Assembly (NCBI RefSeq): GCF_004799325.1
Contig: NZ_SSMD01000002.1
Location: 124,001-188,000 of the forward strand
Direction of reading: 5' to 3'
Source: Thalassobius vesicularis
Lineage (GTDB): Bacteria; Pseudomonadota; Alphaproteobacteria; Rhodobacterales; Rhodobacteraceae
DNA: 64,000 bases
Positions 9,902-17,304 of this stretch are shown piece after piece. The notes under the pieces were generated by a model that saw only the letters and a list, made by a program, of their open reading frames with translations, was not told where the DNA came from and made no database searches. Every line of letters starts with the position of its first letter. Position 1 is the stretch's first letter. Made by a program: the position numbers and the translations under genes.

Positions 9902-10717
9902 ATGCGACTGACGATTTCCCACCAGACCACCTATACCTACGACAGCCCCGACGCCTACGCGCTGCTGCAACTGCGGCTCAAACCCCGCGACGGCCACGGC
10001 CAGCGCGTCGTTGACTGGTCCACAACCGTCACCGGCGGCACCACGCAGGGCCGCTTCGATGACGAGCACGGCAACCATGTCGAGCTGATCCTCGTTGACC
10101 CCGACACCACCGAGCTCAGCATCGCCTCCTCCGGCGTGGTCGAGGTCGAGGACCGCGCCGGCGTCGTCGGCGAGCATAAGGCCTTCACCCCGCTCTGGCT
10201 TTACGAGGCGCCCACCGCCATGACCGCGCCCGGCAAGGCGCTGCGCAAGCTGGCCGCCCAGATGAAACCGCTGCCCGACGAGGACCAGCTGGCCCGGATG
10301 CACCGCCTCTCTGCCGCGATCACCGCGCAGATGCGCTATGAAACCGGCCGCACCGACGCCACCACCACCGCCGAAGAGGCCCTCAGCGCCGGTCACGGCG
10401 TCTGTCAGGACTTCGCGCATGTGATGATCGCCACCGCCCGCCTGCTGGGCATCCCGGCGCGCTACATCTCGGGCTACCTGCTGATGGCCGACCGCGAAGA
10501 TCAGGACGCCGCCCACGCATGGGCCGAGGTCTGGGTCGAGCGGCTGGGTTGGATCGGCTTTGATCCGGCCAACGAAATCTGCCCCGATGACCGCTATGTC
10601 CGCGTCGCCGTTGGCTGCGATTACAAGGACGCCGCGCCCGTGCACGGAATTCGTCAGGGCCACGGCACCGAAGACCTAACCGTCACCTTGAAAGTTCAAA
10701 GCCAGACTGGTCAATAG
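9902..10717 (+). CDS. Transglutaminase-like cysteine protease family protein
   Basis: 271 residues. An N-terminal beta-rich bacterial transglutaminase-like domain (from residue 1, RLTISHQTTYTYD) precedes the papain-like transglutaminase core. The catalytic triad is legible: C168 in GHGVCQDFAH, H205 in DAAHAWAEVW and D221 in GFDPAN. The fold can hydrolyse or form amide bonds; in this genomic setting it is usually considered a peptidase partner of the ATP-grasp ligase, which is inference. No signal peptide. It lies 4 bases after the alpha-E gene and 29 bases before the Anbu gene. Confidence 0.9.
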   Translation: MRLTISHQTTYTYDSPDAYALLQLRLKPRDGHGQRVVDWSTTVTGGTTQGRFDDEHGNHVELILVDPDTTELSIASSGVVEVEDRAGVVGEHKAFTPLWLYEAPTAMTAPGKALRKLAAQMKPLPDEDQLARMHRLSAAITAQMRYETGRTDATTTAEEALSAGHGVCQDFAHVMIATARLLGIPARYISGYLLMADREDQDAAHAWAEVWVERLGWIGFDPANEICPDDRYVRVAVGCDYKDAAPVHGIRQGHGTEDLTVTLKVQSQTGQ

Positions 10718-10746
10718 GGACATCTTCCGCGAATCGGATATCTGTT

Positions 10747-11490
10747 ATGACGTATTGCGTTGGCCTGTGCCTGAACCAGGGGATGGTTTTCATGTCCGAT
10801 ACCCGCACGAATGCGGGTGTCGACAACATCTCGACCTTCAAGAAAATGTCGACCTGGGAAATCCCCGGCGATCGCTCGATCACCATCATGAGCGCGGGAA
10901 ACCTGGCCACCACCCAGGCCGTCGTCAGCATCCTCGAGGAACGCTCGAAAGAGGTCGCCGATCGCGACCCCGACATCCTGTCGGCCAAGTCGATGTTCCA
11001 GGTTGCCACCCTCGTTGGCCGCACCCTGAAAGAGGTCATCGCCTCGAACGCCCAAAGCGGCCAGCGCGCCGACAGCGCCTTTAACGCGACGCTGCTGGTT
11101 GGCGGTCAGGTCGGTGACGGCGAAATGCGCCTGTTCCTGATCTACCCCGAGGGCAACTTCATCGAGGCCAGCACCGACACGCCCTTCTTCCAGATCGGCG
11201 AAACCAAGTACGGCCGCCCGATCATCCTGCGCGCCTACGAATCCGACATGACCTTCGAGGAAGCGATCAAGCTGCTGCTGGTCAGCTTTGACTCGACCAT
11301 CAAGGCGAACCTGTCGGTCAGCCCGCCGCTGGATGTGCATGTCTACGAAAAGGACAGCCTCAGAACCGGCCGGACCTTCCGCATCCAAGCGGACGACCCC
11401 TATTTCCTGGAAATCTCGAACGGTTGGGGCGTCGCCCTGCGCGAGGCGTTCACCCGCCTGCCCGAGTTCGATTTCGAGCCGCATCTCTGA
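10747..11490 (+). CDS. Anbu-type proteasome-related peptidase (Ntn-hydrolase)
   Basis: 247 residues, starting MTYCVGL. Removing Met would expose Thr at position 1, the Ntn-hydrolase nucleophile. Asp17 in the SDTR motif and a Lys near 32-33 sit where proteasome beta subunits carry their catalytic Asp and Lys. The length and MSAGNLATTQ segment match Anbu (ancestral beta subunit). The known structures of this family form open helical or lock-washer assemblies, and the physiological substrate remains unsettled. No good Shine-Dalgarno is visible before the ATG, so translation may depend on the upstream gene. It is the last gene of the four-gene cluster and converges on livF. Confidence 0.92.
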   Translation: MTYCVGLCLNQGMVFMSDTRTNAGVDNISTFKKMSTWEIPGDRSITIMSAGNLATTQAVVSILEERSKEVADRDPDILSAKSMFQVATLVGRTLKEVIASNAQSGQRADSAFNATLLVGGQVGDGEMRLFLIYPEGNFIEASTDTPFFQIGETKYGRPIILRAYESDMTFEEAIKLLLVSFDSTIKANLSVSPPLDVHVYEKDSLRTGRTFRIQADDPYFLEISNGWGVALREAFTRLPEFDFEPHL

Positions 11491-11527
11491 GCCGAAAACC
11501 CGGCGAAATCAGCGTACGGTTTTCGGC
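11491..11527. terminator. Hairpin between convergent Anbu and livF genes
   Basis: GCCGAAAACC (11491-11500) pairs with GGTTTTCGGC (11518-11527), a 10-bp stem starting right after the Anbu stop. The loop is long and only a short T/A-rich tract flanks it. It is a plausible bidirectional terminator, but weak as a classical intrinsic one. Confidence 0.5.
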
Positions 11528-11548
11528 CAAAATCTTACGATTCGCGGC

Positions 11549-12235
11549 CTAAACGCCCAGATAACGCGCCGCGCGGTCCTCGGTCAGGTCGGCCATTTGG
11601 CCGGTCCAGACGGATTTTCCGCGCTCCAAAATCACCGCGCGATCCGCGACCGAGGCCATCTCGCGCAGGGATTTATCCACCAGGATGATGGACAAGCCCT
11701 TGTTTTGTTTCAAACTTCTGATCGCCGCCCAGATTTCATTGCGCACCACGGGGGCCAGGCCCTCGGTGGCTTCGTCCAGCAGCAGCAGGCGCGGGTTCGT
11801 CATCAGCGCCCGCCCAATCGCCAGCATCTGCTGCTCGCCCCCCGACAACGATCCCGCAAGCTGGGTCTTGCGGTCTTTTAGACGCGGGAACATATTGAAA
11901 ACGCTGGACAAATCCCAGTCACCGGGACGCGCCGCCGCGACCAGATTTTCGGTCACACTGAGCGGCCCAAAACATCGGCGCCCCTCAGGCACCAGCCCCA
12001 ACCCGAGGTTCGCAGCCCGGTGCGACGGCATCCCCAGCAGGTTTTTCCCTGCAAAAACAACCTCTCCTACGCTCGGGATCATCCGGCAAAGCGCATGAAT
12101 CGTGGTGGTCTTGCCCATCCCGTTGCGCCCCAACAGCGCCACGACCTCGCCCTCGGCCACGTCCAGCTCCACCCCGAACAGGGCCTGCGAGGCGCCGTAA
12201 TTGACCTGCAAATTCCGCACACGCAACAGGCTCAT
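11549..12235 (-). CDS. livF: ABC transporter ATP-binding protein, LivF type
   Basis: 228 residues; one of two cytoplasmic ATPases of a branched-chain-amino-acid-type (HAAT family) importer. Walker A is GRNGMGKTT (36-44), the signature is LSGGEQQ, and Walker B is LLLLDEA. It overlaps livG by 4 bases (ATGA). The gene order (binding protein, LivH, LivM, LivG, LivF) on the minus strand is complete. The conserved switch His expected after Walker B cannot be confirmed: the segment reads IILVDKSLREMA, with Lys where most family members have a His-containing VEQN or VDH motif. LivF-type proteins often diverge here. Confidence 0.9.
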   Translation of the reverse strand: MSLLRVRNLQVNYGASQALFGVELDVAEGEVVALLGRNGMGKTTTIHALCRMIPSVGEVVFAGKNLLGMPSHRAANLGLGLVPEGRRCFGPLSVTENLVAAARPGDWDLSSVFNMFPRLKDRKTQLAGSLSGGEQQMLAIGRALMTNPRLLLLDEATEGLAPVVRNEIWAAIRSLKQNKGLSIILVDKSLREMASVADRAVILERGKSVWTGQMADLTEDRAARYLGV

Positions 12236-12987
12236 TCCAGCCCCCCATCACCCAGGTAAGCCCTTTGAACTTCTGGATTTTCCCGGATTTCAGACACGGT
12301 GCCCGTGGCGATGATCTGCCCGTAGACCAGCACCGAAATCCGGTCGGCCAGCGTAAAGACCGCGTCCATGTCATGCTCGACCAGCAGGATCGGAGCCTCG
12401 CGCCGCAGGCCGTCCAGAAACCCCGTCATCCGCGCCGACCCGTCCGCCCCCAGCCCCGCCATCGGCTCGTCCATCAGGAACGCCTTGGGCCGCAAGGACA
12501 GCGCAACCGCAACCTCCAGAAGGCGGCGTTGGCCATGCGACAACTCTCCGGTCAGGGTCGAGGCGTGCTCCAACAGGCCCACCCGGTCCAAAACTTGTTC
12601 GGACTCCGCCCGCAACGCCTTGTTTTTCATGATGTTTCCGAAAAACCGTAACGCCGCCTGCCGTTGCCCCAACGCTCCAAGGATCACGTTTTGCAGCACC
12701 GTATGCTGCATCGCCAGCGCCGAAATCTGGAACGTCCGCGCCAGCCCAAGCCGCGCCCGCGCTATCGTATCCAGCCCTGTCACGTCCTGCCCGTGAAACC
12801 AGACAGAGCCGGAATCTGGCGATATATTTCCGGCCAACTGCTTGATAAGCGTGGATTTTCCCGCACCATTAGGCCCGATCAGCGCGTGGATTTCCCCGGG
12901 GCGCAGGTCAAGACTGACGTCGGAACTGGCCTCCAGCGCGCCGAACCGTTTGCACAGATTGCGGGTGAACAGGACCGGCTCAGTCAT
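12232..12987 (-). CDS. livG: ABC transporter ATP-binding protein, LivG type
   Basis: 251 residues. Walker A GPNGAGKS (38-45), a signature-like LSHGQRRLLEVA, Walker B AFLMDEPMAGLG, and the switch His in LLVEHDM are all visible, so this subunit looks catalytically complete, in contrast with LivF. It overlaps livF (4 bases) and livM (8 bases), implying translational coupling. The C-terminal tail with the Tyr-Leu-Gly ending is typical of LivG. Substrate specificity of the system is not determined by this subunit. Confidence 0.92.
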   Translation of the reverse strand: MTEPVLFTRNLCKRFGALEASSDVSLDLRPGEIHALIGPNGAGKSTLIKQLAGNISPDSGSVWFHGQDVTGLDTIARARLGLARTFQISALAMQHTVLQNVILGALGQRQAALRFFGNIMKNKALRAESEQVLDRVGLLEHASTLTGELSHGQRRLLEVAVALSLRPKAFLMDEPMAGLGADGSARMTGFLDGLRREAPILLVEHDMDAVFTLADRISVLVYGQIIATGTVSEIRENPEVQRAYLGDGGLE

Positions 12988-13963
12988 GGCGCGCTCCTTT
13001 CGGGGCCAGAACGCCGATCAATCCGCCACGGGCGAACAGAACCACCGACAACAGGACAAGTCCCAGAAAAACCTGCCAAAATTCGCTGATCCCGCCCAGA
13101 AAATGCTCCATCCCGATGAACAGCGCGGCCCCGGCAACCGGCCCGAACAGCCGCGCCACGCCGCCGAGGATGACGAACACCATGATCTCGCCGCTCAGGT
13201 GCCAGCTGAACATCGTCGGGCTGACAAAGCGGTTCAGATCGGCATAAAGCGCCCCGGCCAGCCCGGTGATCATGCCCGACAGGACAAAAGCGATCAGGCG
13301 CAGCCGGTAGGGCGCGATGCCCACGGCCTGCACCCGGTCCGAGTTCTGCCGCGCGGCGTCGAGCGCCAGCCCGAAGGCTGAGTTTTCGACCCTAGACACC
13401 AGAAAAAGTACCGCAAAAAGAACGCCATAGCTGAGGGCCAGAAACTGCAGCGGGTCCAGCGTGTGCAGCCCTGGAAAGCCATTTCGGACGTAGATCGACA
13501 GGCCATCCTCGCCGCCATAAGCGGGCCAGGAGATGGCGAAATAGTAAAGCATCTGGCCAAAGGCGAGCGTGATCATGATGAAATACACGCCCGAGGTTCG
13601 CAGGCTAAGCGCCCCGATCAGCAGCGCCGCGAACCCGCTGGCGACAACCGCCACTAGCCAGATCACCGGCATGGACTTGGTGCCCTCGATCAGCACCGGC
13701 CACTCCATCAGCGCGGTGTAGCTTTGCGCGTGGCTGGCCAGAATGCCCATCGCATAGCCGCCGATCCCGAAAAACGCGGCGTGGCCAAAGCTGACCAGCC
13801 CGCCCAGCCCCAGCGCGACGTTCAGCCCGACGCCTGCCAGCGCAAGGATCGCAACCTTGGTCGCCAGCGTCAGGATAAAGGGTTCGTCCGCCCAGACGGC
13901 CCAAGCGGGGACGACCAGCATTGCCAGCAATATCAGTAGGTTGATCAGGCTTTCCCGGCTCAT
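12980..13963 (-). CDS. livM: Branched-chain-amino-acid-type ABC permease, LivM
   Basis: 327 residues with about eight to ten hydrophobic segments. The GLNVALGLGGLVSFGHAAFF stretch and SGVYFIMITLAFGQM are characteristic of the LivM permease. It forms the inner-membrane channel with LivH. It overlaps livG by 8 bases and livH by 4. Related HAAT systems import branched-chain amino acids, amides, urea or aromatic compounds, and the sequence does not let me choose among these. Confidence 0.92.
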   Translation of the reverse strand: MSRESLINLLILLAMLVVPAWAVWADEPFILTLATKVAILALAGVGLNVALGLGGLVSFGHAAFFGIGGYAMGILASHAQSYTALMEWPVLIEGTKSMPVIWLVAVVASGFAALLIGALSLRTSGVYFIMITLAFGQMLYYFAISWPAYGGEDGLSIYVRNGFPGLHTLDPLQFLALSYGVLFAVLFLVSRVENSAFGLALDAARQNSDRVQAVGIAPYRLRLIAFVLSGMITGLAGALYADLNRFVSPTMFSWHLSGEIMVFVILGGVARLFGPVAGAALFIGMEHFLGGISEFWQVFLGLVLLSVVLFARGGLIGVLAPKGARHD

Positions 13964-14877
13964 GCGCGCGCCCCGAACAGACCCGACGGGCGCCAGATCA
14001 GCACGCCTGCCATCAGGATGTAGATCGCCATCGACGCCAGAGAGGCACCGACCGTGGTGGCTGCTGATGGCTCCATGAACAGACCGAAGGCTTGTGGCAG
14101 CAGCACACCACCCAGCGTGTCGGTCAGGCCGACCAGCAGCGCGCCGATGAACGCGCCCTTGATCGAGCCGATGCCCCCAATCACGATCACCACGAAGGCC
14201 AGGATCAGCACCGGCTCTCCCATGCCGACCTGCACCGACTGGATCGCGCCGACCAAGGCACCGGCCAGACCTGCCAGCGCAGCGCCAAGGGCGAAAACCA
14301 TCGTGTAAAGTTTCGAAATATCAACACCTAAGGCGGCGATCATCTCTCGGTCCGCCTCGCCCGCGCGGATGCGGATGCCCAGCCGGGTGCGGGCGATCAG
14401 CAGGCCCAAACCCCCCGCAACGGCCAGCCCGACCACGATGATTGCCAGTCGGTACAGCGGGTACTGTATCGGCCCCAGACTGACCGGCCCCGACAGCCAG
14501 GACGGCACGTCCAGGTACAGCGGGAACGAGCCGAACAGCCAGCGCGTCCCCTCGGACAGGATCAGGATCAGCGCGAAGGTGGCCAGCACCTGATCCAGGT
14601 GGTCGCGCGCATAGAGGCGGCGGATCACCAGAAGCTCGATCAGCGCGCCGGCGGCCGCCGCGGCTGCCAATGCCGCGATCAATGCCAGCAGGAAAGAGCC
14701 CGTCGCCGCCGCAACGGCCGCAGCAGCAAAGGCCCCCACCATATACAGCGAGCCATGCGCCAGATTGATCAGCCCCATGACGCCGAATACCAGCGTCAAT
14801 CCGGCGGCCATCAGGAACAGCATCACACCCGATTGCAGCCCGTTCAGGACTTGCTCGATCAACAGCAACCCGCTCAT
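13960..14877 (-). CDS. livH: Branched-chain-amino-acid-type ABC permease, LivH
   Basis: 305 residues and strongly hydrophobic, with the LivH-type N-terminus (LNGLQSGVMLFLMAAGLTLVFGVMG, read in part) and the GLINLAHGSLYM motif. It pairs with LivM to form the membrane channel. It overlaps livM by 4 bases and lies 49 bases after the binding-protein gene. That gap is occupied by a strong GC hairpin that could lower permease expression relative to the binding protein. Confidence 0.92.
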   Translation of the reverse strand: MSGLLLIEQVLNGLQSGVMLFLMAAGLTLVFGVMGLINLAHGSLYMVGAFAAAAVAAATGSFLLALIAALAAAAAAGALIELLVIRRLYARDHLDQVLATFALILILSEGTRWLFGSFPLYLDVPSWLSGPVSLGPIQYPLYRLAIIVVGLAVAGGLGLLIARTRLGIRIRAGEADREMIAALGVDISKLYTMVFALGAALAGLAGALVGAIQSVQVGMGEPVLILAFVVIVIGGIGSIKGAFIGALLVGLTDTLGGVLLPQAFGLFMEPSAATTVGASLASMAIYILMAGVLIWRPSGLFGARA

Positions 14878-14898
14878 GCCCCTGCCCCCGGTCGGTCA

Positions 14899-14918
14899 GG
14901 CCCCGGTGTTCCGGGGCC
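14899..14918 (-). other. Intercistronic hairpin between binding-protein and livH genes
   Basis: GGCCCCGG (14899-14906) and CCGGGGCC (14911-14918) form a perfect 8-bp stem with a TGTT loop. No T-run follows on the minus strand, so it is probably an mRNA-stabilising or partially terminating structure rather than a full terminator. Such structures are known downstream of periplasmic binding-protein genes. Confidence 0.6.
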
Positions 14919-14926
14919 CGCCTGTC

Positions 14927-16066
14927 TTACATCTTGCACTCGTCCACGTAGGCGTTCGAGCGGTCTTCCATTGCCACGCCGACGATCTTGTTGGTGATCA
15001 CGTCACCTTCTTTCACGACTTCGCGGACATAAATGTCCTGGATCGGGTGATTGTTCGACGCGAACGAGAATTTGCCGCGCACGCTGGCGAAATCTGCCGC
15101 TTTCAGCGCGTCGCGGAAGGCGGCGGCGTCGGCCACATCCGCCTTGTTGATGGCCGAGATCAGCAGGTTCGCCGTGTCAAAACCCTGCGCGGCATAGAGC
15201 GAGGGCAGACGGCCATACTCGGCCTCAAACCCCGCGACGAAGGCCTTGTTGGCGTCGTTGTCGATGTCCTTGGACCATTGGCTGGTGTTCTTCACACCCA
15301 GCGCGGCCTCGCCCACGGCGCCCAGAATGCCTTGGTCAAAGCTGAAGGCCGGGCCAACCACGGGCAGGCCAACGCCGCTGTCAGCATATTGTTTGGTAAA
15401 GGAAATCCCCATCCCGCCGGGCAGGAAGAAGAACACGCTATCCGCCCCCGAGGCACGGATCTGCGCGATTTCGGCCGCATAGTCGGTCTGGCCCAGCTTG
15501 GTGTAGATCTCGCCCGCTAGTTCGCCAGTGTAGAAGCGTTTGAACCCGGTCAGCGAGTCCTGCCCCGCCGGATAGTTCGGCGCCAGAATGAACGGCTTCT
15601 TGAAGCCCGACTTGGCCAGATACGCGCCCGCAGCCTCGTGCAGGTTGTCGTTCTGATAGGCCACCGAGAAATAGTTCGGGTTGCAGCCCTTGCCCGCCAG
15701 TGCGGAGGGTGCTGCGTTGACCGACAGGTAGAACTTGCCCTGCGCCACGGCCGCAGGCACCACGGCCATCGCCAAGTTCGACCAGATGATGCCGGTCAGC
15801 ACGTCCACCTTGTCGGACTGGATCATCTTGTCCGCCAGCTGCACCGCGACCTCGGGCTTGCGCTGGTCATCCTCGATCACGACCTCCAGATCGCTGCGCC
15901 CCGCCTGCTTGACCGCCAGCATGAACCCGTCGCGCGCGTCGATGCCCAGACCGGCCCCGCCGCCGGACAGGGTGGTGATCATGCCCACCTTCACGCCTTC
16001 AGCCATCACCGGCAGACCGGCCAGCATCGTCGCAGCGGTCAGTGCCGCCAGTTTCGTCATCTTCAT
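14927..16066 (-). CDS. Periplasmic substrate-binding protein of the Liv-type importer
   Basis: 379 residues. A Sec signal peptide (MKMTKLAALTAATMLAGLP, predicted cleavage after VMA near residue 22) is followed by a type I periplasmic-binding fold (GMITTLSGGGAGLGIDARDG...). Two late Cys residues (in the GKGCNPN segment and near the C-terminus) may form a disulphide. The ATG at 16066 is chosen because GGAGGG lies 6 bases upstream; the open frame reaches 16108 without a better site. It is the first gene of the importer operon. Its promoter lies in the 260-bp gap shared with the divergent RND genes. Ligand unknown; amino acid, amide or urea-type ligands are all possible. Confidence 0.9.
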   Translation of the reverse strand: MKMTKLAALTAATMLAGLPVMAEGVKVGMITTLSGGGAGLGIDARDGFMLAVKQAGRSDLEVVIEDDQRKPEVAVQLADKMIQSDKVDVLTGIIWSNLAMAVVPAAVAQGKFYLSVNAAPSALAGKGCNPNYFSVAYQNDNLHEAAGAYLAKSGFKKPFILAPNYPAGQDSLTGFKRFYTGELAGEIYTKLGQTDYAAEIAQIRASGADSVFFFLPGGMGISFTKQYADSGVGLPVVGPAFSFDQGILGAVGEAALGVKNTSQWSKDIDNDANKAFVAGFEAEYGRLPSLYAAQGFDTANLLISAINKADVADAAAFRDALKAADFASVRGKFSFASNNHPIQDIYVREVVKEGDVITNKIVGVAMEDRSNAYVDECKM

Positions 16067-16271
16067 CCCAATCCCTCCGGGTCTGCTTTGGTTTTTCGGG
16101 CCAACCATGCCCCGATCCGATCAGAGGGGGAAGCCTTCTTGCCGCGCTTTCGGGCTGTTTTTGCGCCTCATTGGCTGTGTTGACTTCAATCAAAGCTCGA
16201 ATCCGGCAACAGTGAGACAAATAGATTGTCCCTGACTGATCTTGGCACTTGAAATCATCCTCTGGAAGTCA

Positions 16272-16295
16272 TATTCCACATTCAGAATGTGAATA
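16272..16295. promoter_or_regulatory. Candidate operator palindrome upstream of RND efflux genes
   Basis: CACATTC (16277-16283) and GAATGTG (16285-16291) flank a single A. Partial symmetry continues outward (TATT / AATA) with one base offset. The element lies 32-55 bases before the adaptor start codon, a position fitting repressor control. The size and symmetry resemble TetR- or MarR-type operators, but no regulator gene is adjacent. Confidence 0.45.
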
Positions 16296-16326
16296 CATTG
16301 GCTTTCGCGCCGAAAGGACCCCATCC

Positions 16327-17304
16327 ATGAAACGCCTGTTGACCGCTGCTGCCCTTGGCCTGCTGCCCCTGGCCGCCTTCGGTGAAACCGAATTCGTCCT
16401 GCAACCCACCCCCCAGACCGAATGGAAGGCCGTGTACGGACGCATCGAAGCACGCGACCGCGTTCCGGCCCGCGCGCGCATCGGCGGCACGCTGACCGAA
16501 CTGAACGTGTCCGAGGGCGATCTGGTGAGCGCCGGTCAGGCCTTGGCGGTGATCGTGGATGAAAAGCTGACCTTTCAGCTGAGCGCGATTGATGCGCAGT
16601 TGCTGTCGCTGAACTCGCAGCTGGAAAACGCCAAGACCGAGCTGAAGCGCGGCGAGGAACTGCTGGCGCGCGGCGTCACCACCGTCCAGAGGATGGACGC
16701 GCTGCGCACTCAGGTCGACGTGCTTGAGGGCCAGATCGAGGCAACCCAGGCCAACCGCCGCGTCGTTGAACAACAAACCGCCGAAGGCACCGTTCTGGCC
16801 CCCGCCGCAGGGCGCGTGCTGGACGTGCCGGTGACCAAAGGTGCCGTCCTGATGCCCGGCGAGGCTGTGGCGACCGTCGGCGGTGGCGGCTTCTTTCTGC
16901 GGCTGGCCATCCCCGAGCGTCACGCCACGGCCCTGACCCAAGGCGCCGAGATCGAGATCGAAGCCGGTGATGCAGGCGAAAAGGGCACGCTGGTCCGCAT
17001 CTATCCGCAAATCGAAAACGGCCGCGTCGTGGCCGATGTCGAAGTGACCGGCCTGTCGGACGCCTTCGTTGATGCCCGCGTGCTGGTGCGCATCCCCGTT
17101 GGCACCCGCGACGCGCTGGTCATCCCGGCCGAGGCGTTGCTGACCCGCTCGGGTCTGGATTTCGTGGCCGTAAAGGCCGATGGCGAAACCAGCCTGCGCA
17201 CCGTCGTTCCCGGCGACGCGCATGACGGCAAAGTCGAAATCCTGACCGGCCTGAACGCGGGCGACGTGGTCGTCACCGGCTATGAAGGGGCATCCCATGA
17301 GTAA
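16327..17304 (+). CDS. RND efflux periplasmic adaptor (membrane fusion protein)
   Basis: 325 residues. An N-terminal signal peptide (MKRLLTAAALGLLPLAAFG) is followed by a biotinyl/lipoyl-like half-motif (GGTLTELNVSEGDLVSAGQ), a coiled-coil alpha-hairpin (about residues 75-140), the returning lipoyl half and a beta-barrel domain. It links the inner-membrane RND pump to an outer-membrane channel. No lipobox is seen. AAAGGA lies 9 bases before the ATG at 16327; an upstream in-frame ATG at 16249 falls in the promoter region. The gene overlaps the pump gene by 8 bases. No TolC-type gene is nearby, so the outer channel must be supplied elsewhere. Confidence 0.9.
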   Translation: MKRLLTAAALGLLPLAAFGETEFVLQPTPQTEWKAVYGRIEARDRVPARARIGGTLTELNVSEGDLVSAGQALAVIVDEKLTFQLSAIDAQLLSLNSQLENAKTELKRGEELLARGVTTVQRMDALRTQVDVLEGQIEATQANRRVVEQQTAEGTVLAPAAGRVLDVPVTKGAVLMPGEAVATVGGGGFFLRLAIPERHATALTQGAEIEIEAGDAGEKGTLVRIYPQIENGRVVADVEVTGLSDAFVDARVLVRIPVGTRDALVIPAEALLTRSGLDFVAVKADGETSLRTVVPGDAHDGKVEILTGLNAGDVVVTGYEGASHE

